Source: CAYXDO01 sp964463485 (GTDB lineage Bacteria; Myxococcota; Kuafuiibacteriia; Kuafuiibacteriales; Kuafuiibacteriaceae). Taken from it: a stretch of 64,000 bases of DNA. Positions 62,146-64,000 of the stretch are shown one piece after another; the stretch's first letter is position 1; every line of letters begins with the position of its first letter. Under the pieces are notes generated by a model that did no database searches, was not told where the DNA came from, and saw nothing but the letters and a program-made list of their open reading frames with translations. The translations under genes were made by a program, and so were the position numbers. Where the stretch lies: the NCBI GenBank assembly GCA_964463485.1, contig CAYXDO010000016.1, forward strand, positions 41,493 through 105,492, written 5' to 3'.

Positions 62146-62459
62146 CTTAGTGGGATGATACACGGCTCGGACGCTGCGGACCGCAGGCATCTTGCGTGCG
62201 GCCAGATAGCAGGCCGCTGAAAGGCACCGACACTCCTTGGCTGCCCGGGCCCGGCTGAGTGTGGCGCTCGCCCGTCGGCGACGTTTTAGACCCCGGACTG
62301 GAGTGGCCGCGATGGAGTCGCTGATTCTCACCCGGAGTCGCGCCTGGGCCGCGAGCTCGCCTGTCGCCCGAGTGCGACTTCCGGCTGCGCTCGACCAGTC
62401 GAAGACAGAGAGAGTGCTCCAGCGAGAGCCACTCATTCTTCGACAGTTCCATACTTACC
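62146..62459. repeat. Intergenic stretch with one altered GCAGGCATCTTGC-type repeat
   Basis: 314 bases between two minus-strand genes. Positions ~62171-62200 hold GGACCGCAGGCATCTTGCGT, a single altered member of the repeat family clustered at 31629-31925. The remainder is open on the minus strand (starting MELSKNEWLSLEHS at 62449) but shows no known domain and no clear stop before the lipoprotein gene, so I do not call a gene. Confidence 0.5.
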
Positions 62460-63464
62460 TTACCGCGGGCACCCAAACCGCCCGGTCGAACCAGCGGGAC
62501 AATACGGCTCGTAAGGTTCAACCTCTCGAAACGCCTCCAGGGGCAATCGAATGAACACCTTCTCCTTGCCGGCTGGGATTTCGACGTGCGCTGCGTACCT
62601 GGGCACATGGAGGGAGGTACTGATCATAAGCACGTATTTCCCTGGCGGCACGTTCCTGAAGATCGTCACCGTTTCACCGGCCAATTCCAAAGATCGCGAA
62701 CCGATAGTCAAGAAGCCGGCGGTCGACGGATCCATGGGCTCCAAGCTACATGGCACATCCGTCATCTGTTTCCCGTTGTAGGTAATTGTCGACTCTACAT
62801 CAACGCCACCAGTCCGGGCTCCGATCTCGAGAACGAATACGCCGGTCGGCCCGATTGTGACAGCCCGATTGTAGAACTCGTGATCCGGGTTGAAAGCCGG
62901 CATGACCCAGTACGTGCCTGCCGGAACGTTCGAAAAGCGAAAGCGCCCGGCGGGATCAGTCGGGGTGGAAAGTTCCATCGGCAGTCTCTGGTCGTTCTCG
63001 GAGTGATAGTCGCCTGTTAACGAGACAACCTCAATGCTTGGCACGCCAACACCAGCTCGGTCAACGATCCGGCCTTCCAATGCTGCGAGCGCAGTCAATG
63101 TGATTGTGACGTGATCCTGACCTGCTTCGATCCGGACGGGTCTAGGGTGGAACTCGATTGAACCGACGACCACTTGTAGCGGGCCATCAGGGAGCCCAAC
63201 CAACGCGAACTCGCCTTTCGAACTGGTCACCGCCTTCAACTCCATGAGACGAACGATCGTGGCCCCTCCAATTGGGCGTCCGCCTTGGTCGATGACTTTT
63301 CCCAGAAGAACACGATCGAAGCGCTCTCCACCAGGCTGCCCTGCCACAGTCGCCGTGCCAACTTGCGCGCTCACGGGCCCACCGAGGGCGCATACCAAGG
63401 CGAATAGGAGAGGATGCACGCCGTTCGGCATCCGCGAGTATGCCAGAGCCAAAGCGCGAGTCAT
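62460..63464 (-). CDS. Secreted carboxypeptidase-regulatory-like (beta-sandwich) protein
   Basis: 334 residues from ATG 63464, overlapping the preceding stop (ATGA); ATG 63431 would also leave a signal peptide (NGVHPLLFALVCALGGPVSA). Two or three CarboxypepD_reg-type modules: GKVIDQGGRPIGGATIVRLM, GRIVDRAGVGVPSIEVVSLT (with AGRFRFSNVPAGTYWVMPAF), and a third Ig-like region near IFRNVPPGKYVLMIS. These modules are adhesive or structural. It is the second gene of a transcript with the edge-cut Ig-like protein. Confidence 0.8.
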   Translation of the reverse strand: MTRALALAYSRMPNGVHPLLFALVCALGGPVSAQVGTATVAGQPGGERFDRVLLGKVIDQGGRPIGGATIVRLMELKAVTSSKGEFALVGLPDGPLQVVVGSIEFHPRPVRIEAGQDHVTITLTALAALEGRIVDRAGVGVPSIEVVSLTGDYHSENDQRLPMELSTPTDPAGRFRFSNVPAGTYWVMPAFNPDHEFYNRAVTIGPTGVFVLEIGARTGGVDVESTITYNGKQMTDVPCSLEPMDPSTAGFLTIGSRSLELAGETVTIFRNVPPGKYVLMISTSLHVPRYAAHVEIPAGKEKVFIRLPLEAFREVEPYEPYCPAGSTGRFGCPR

Positions 63465-64000
63465 GGCGGGAACAGCGTCAGACCGCTGGCGCTTCCGTCT
63501 GCGTTGCGTTGAAGCCAGTAGACAGGCCAGTACTGAGAGCTCGTATGGGTGTCTCTTCCGAGGAGTCGGAGCTTCGCCCCGGGCCGGGTGCCTCCGGTTT
63601 GCTCGAAGGCCAGGTCGCCGTCGCAGAAGCCGAAGCCTCCGGCCACGTTCGTGATCACCGGCTTGAAGCGGAAAGACGTCCGCTCTCCGAGCCTGACTTC
63701 GGTGGCGTGACTCTTGAGCTCTTCGACTCGGCTGCACGGCAGGTGGAAGCCGACCGGCTTCGAGATGAGCCAGCCGTCTCCGGGCTTTCGGTTTTCACGG
63801 CGGCGCGGGGGTCGGTCACCGTCAGCGTCACCGGGAAGCTCCCGCTCGCCGTTGGCCTGAACTTCACATTCTCCGGAGACTCGGTCGACCGTCAGTCCGG
63901 TCGGACCCGCGGTCACCGCGAAGCGGAGCAGCGCGGTCTCGTTGCGGTCCGTCGCCTTGGCCAGGTAGCTGTACTGGACTCCTGGGTAGCCTCGCGTGAT
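63461..64000 (-). CDS. Secreted Ig-like repeat protein (partial at right edge; internal compensated frameshift)
   Basis: The frame is open from 64000 to the stop at 63461, about 179 codons; the start lies outside. The visible N-terminal part (FAVTAGPTGLTVDRVSG) is a putative Ig/cadherin-like opening. The expected continuation (VKFRPTASGSFPVTLTVTD) is found in another frame between about 63760 and 63870; the first frame regains sense at WLISKPVGFHLPCSRVEEL. The family pattern is therefore lost for ~35 codons by two opposite frameshifts. The rest contains FKPVITNVAGGFGFCDGDLA. Confidence 0.65.
   Translation of the reverse strand: MTRGYPGVQYSYLAKATDRNETALLRFAVTAGPTGLTVDRVSGECEVQANGERELPGDADGDRPPRRRENRKPGDGWLISKPVGFHLPCSRVEELKSHATEVRLGERTSFRFKPVITNVAGGFGFCDGDLAFEQTGGTRPGAKLRLLGRDTHTSSQYWPVYWLQRNADGSASGLTLFPP

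Noticed and set aside
62147..62608. Minus-strand frame with MELSKNEWLSLEHS near 62449
   Set aside because: It overlaps the end of a supported gene, crosses a repeat and loses coding character after about 25 codons.
1..64000. tRNA, rRNA, riboswitches, replication origin, integrase or complete insertion sequence
   Set aside because: I looked for typical sequence features by eye and found none convincing; a covariance-model search would be decisive.

Overview
The window is high-GC, densely coded DNA that most resembles Myxococcota, probably a Polyangiales-type myxobacterium (inference). The signs are MYXO-CTERM-like C-termini (Cys-rich turn, hydrophobic stretch, Arg cluster) on two secreted enzymes, FHA/PilZ, PEGA, AgmX-like and DUF4388 domains, Asp/Ala/Gly-rich linkers on many lipoproteins, and many GTG starts with 4-base start/stop overlaps. 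No rRNA, tRNA or CRISPR array was recognised.

Layout. 1-6.4 kb: an FHA-PilZ protein cut by the left edge, a secreted lytic amidase, a MESH1-like HD hydrolase, and a two-gene unit ending in a matrixin metalloprotease. 6.4-12.3 kb: a scarred region. A 201-bp near-identical direct repeat of the matrixin 3' end flanks about 2.3 kb of decayed material: a PEGA-gene fragment, a WYL-regulator remnant, a frameshifted PIN toxin with an intact antitoxin, a possible Cas4/Cas1-like scrap and a dense array of short GGTGCC-type repeats. Next come the intact PEGA/AgmX-like gene, a decayed copy of a methyltransferase 5' end, a lipoprotein, and the intact methyltransferase. 12.8-20.2 kb: cell-surface and secreted proteins, a glycosyltransferase-like protein and a sulfatase. 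20.2-25.3 kb: a minus-strand operon for a nitrate/taurine-type ABC importer whose substrate-binding domain is fused to a membrane anchor and an OmpA-like peptidoglycan-binding domain, flanked by two coiled-coil proteins. 25.4-40 kb: AgmX-like, SRPBCC, penicillin-acylase-like, ureohydrolase, Gly/Met-rich, pseudokinase, retropepsin-like, DNA polymerase I and nucleotidyltransferase genes.

40-52.7 kb: a long plus-strand run with the hallmarks of a RiPP (ribosomally made, modified peptide) locus without a lasso cyclase. It has a radical SAM enzyme, a B2-type transglutaminase-like protease, a 7TM inactive-transglutaminase protein with its ATP-grasp partner, a TPR protein, a tandem-repeat lipoprotein, an outer-membrane barrel-like protein, a PqqD-type recognition protein, an NTP_transf_5 nucleotidyltransferase, an HprK-like kinase and a formyltransferase. 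A 54-residue ORF on the opposite strand at 53996-54160 looks like a RiPP precursor and lies about 1.3 kb beyond the cluster.

52.6-64 kb: a decayed four-helix-bundle-type element, a PD-(D/E)XK-like protein with a small partner, a tightly overlapping srkA-thyA-folA operon, a response regulator with DUF4388, an SDR, surface lipoproteins, and an Ig-like secreted protein cut by the right edge whose reading frame appears shifted and then restored.
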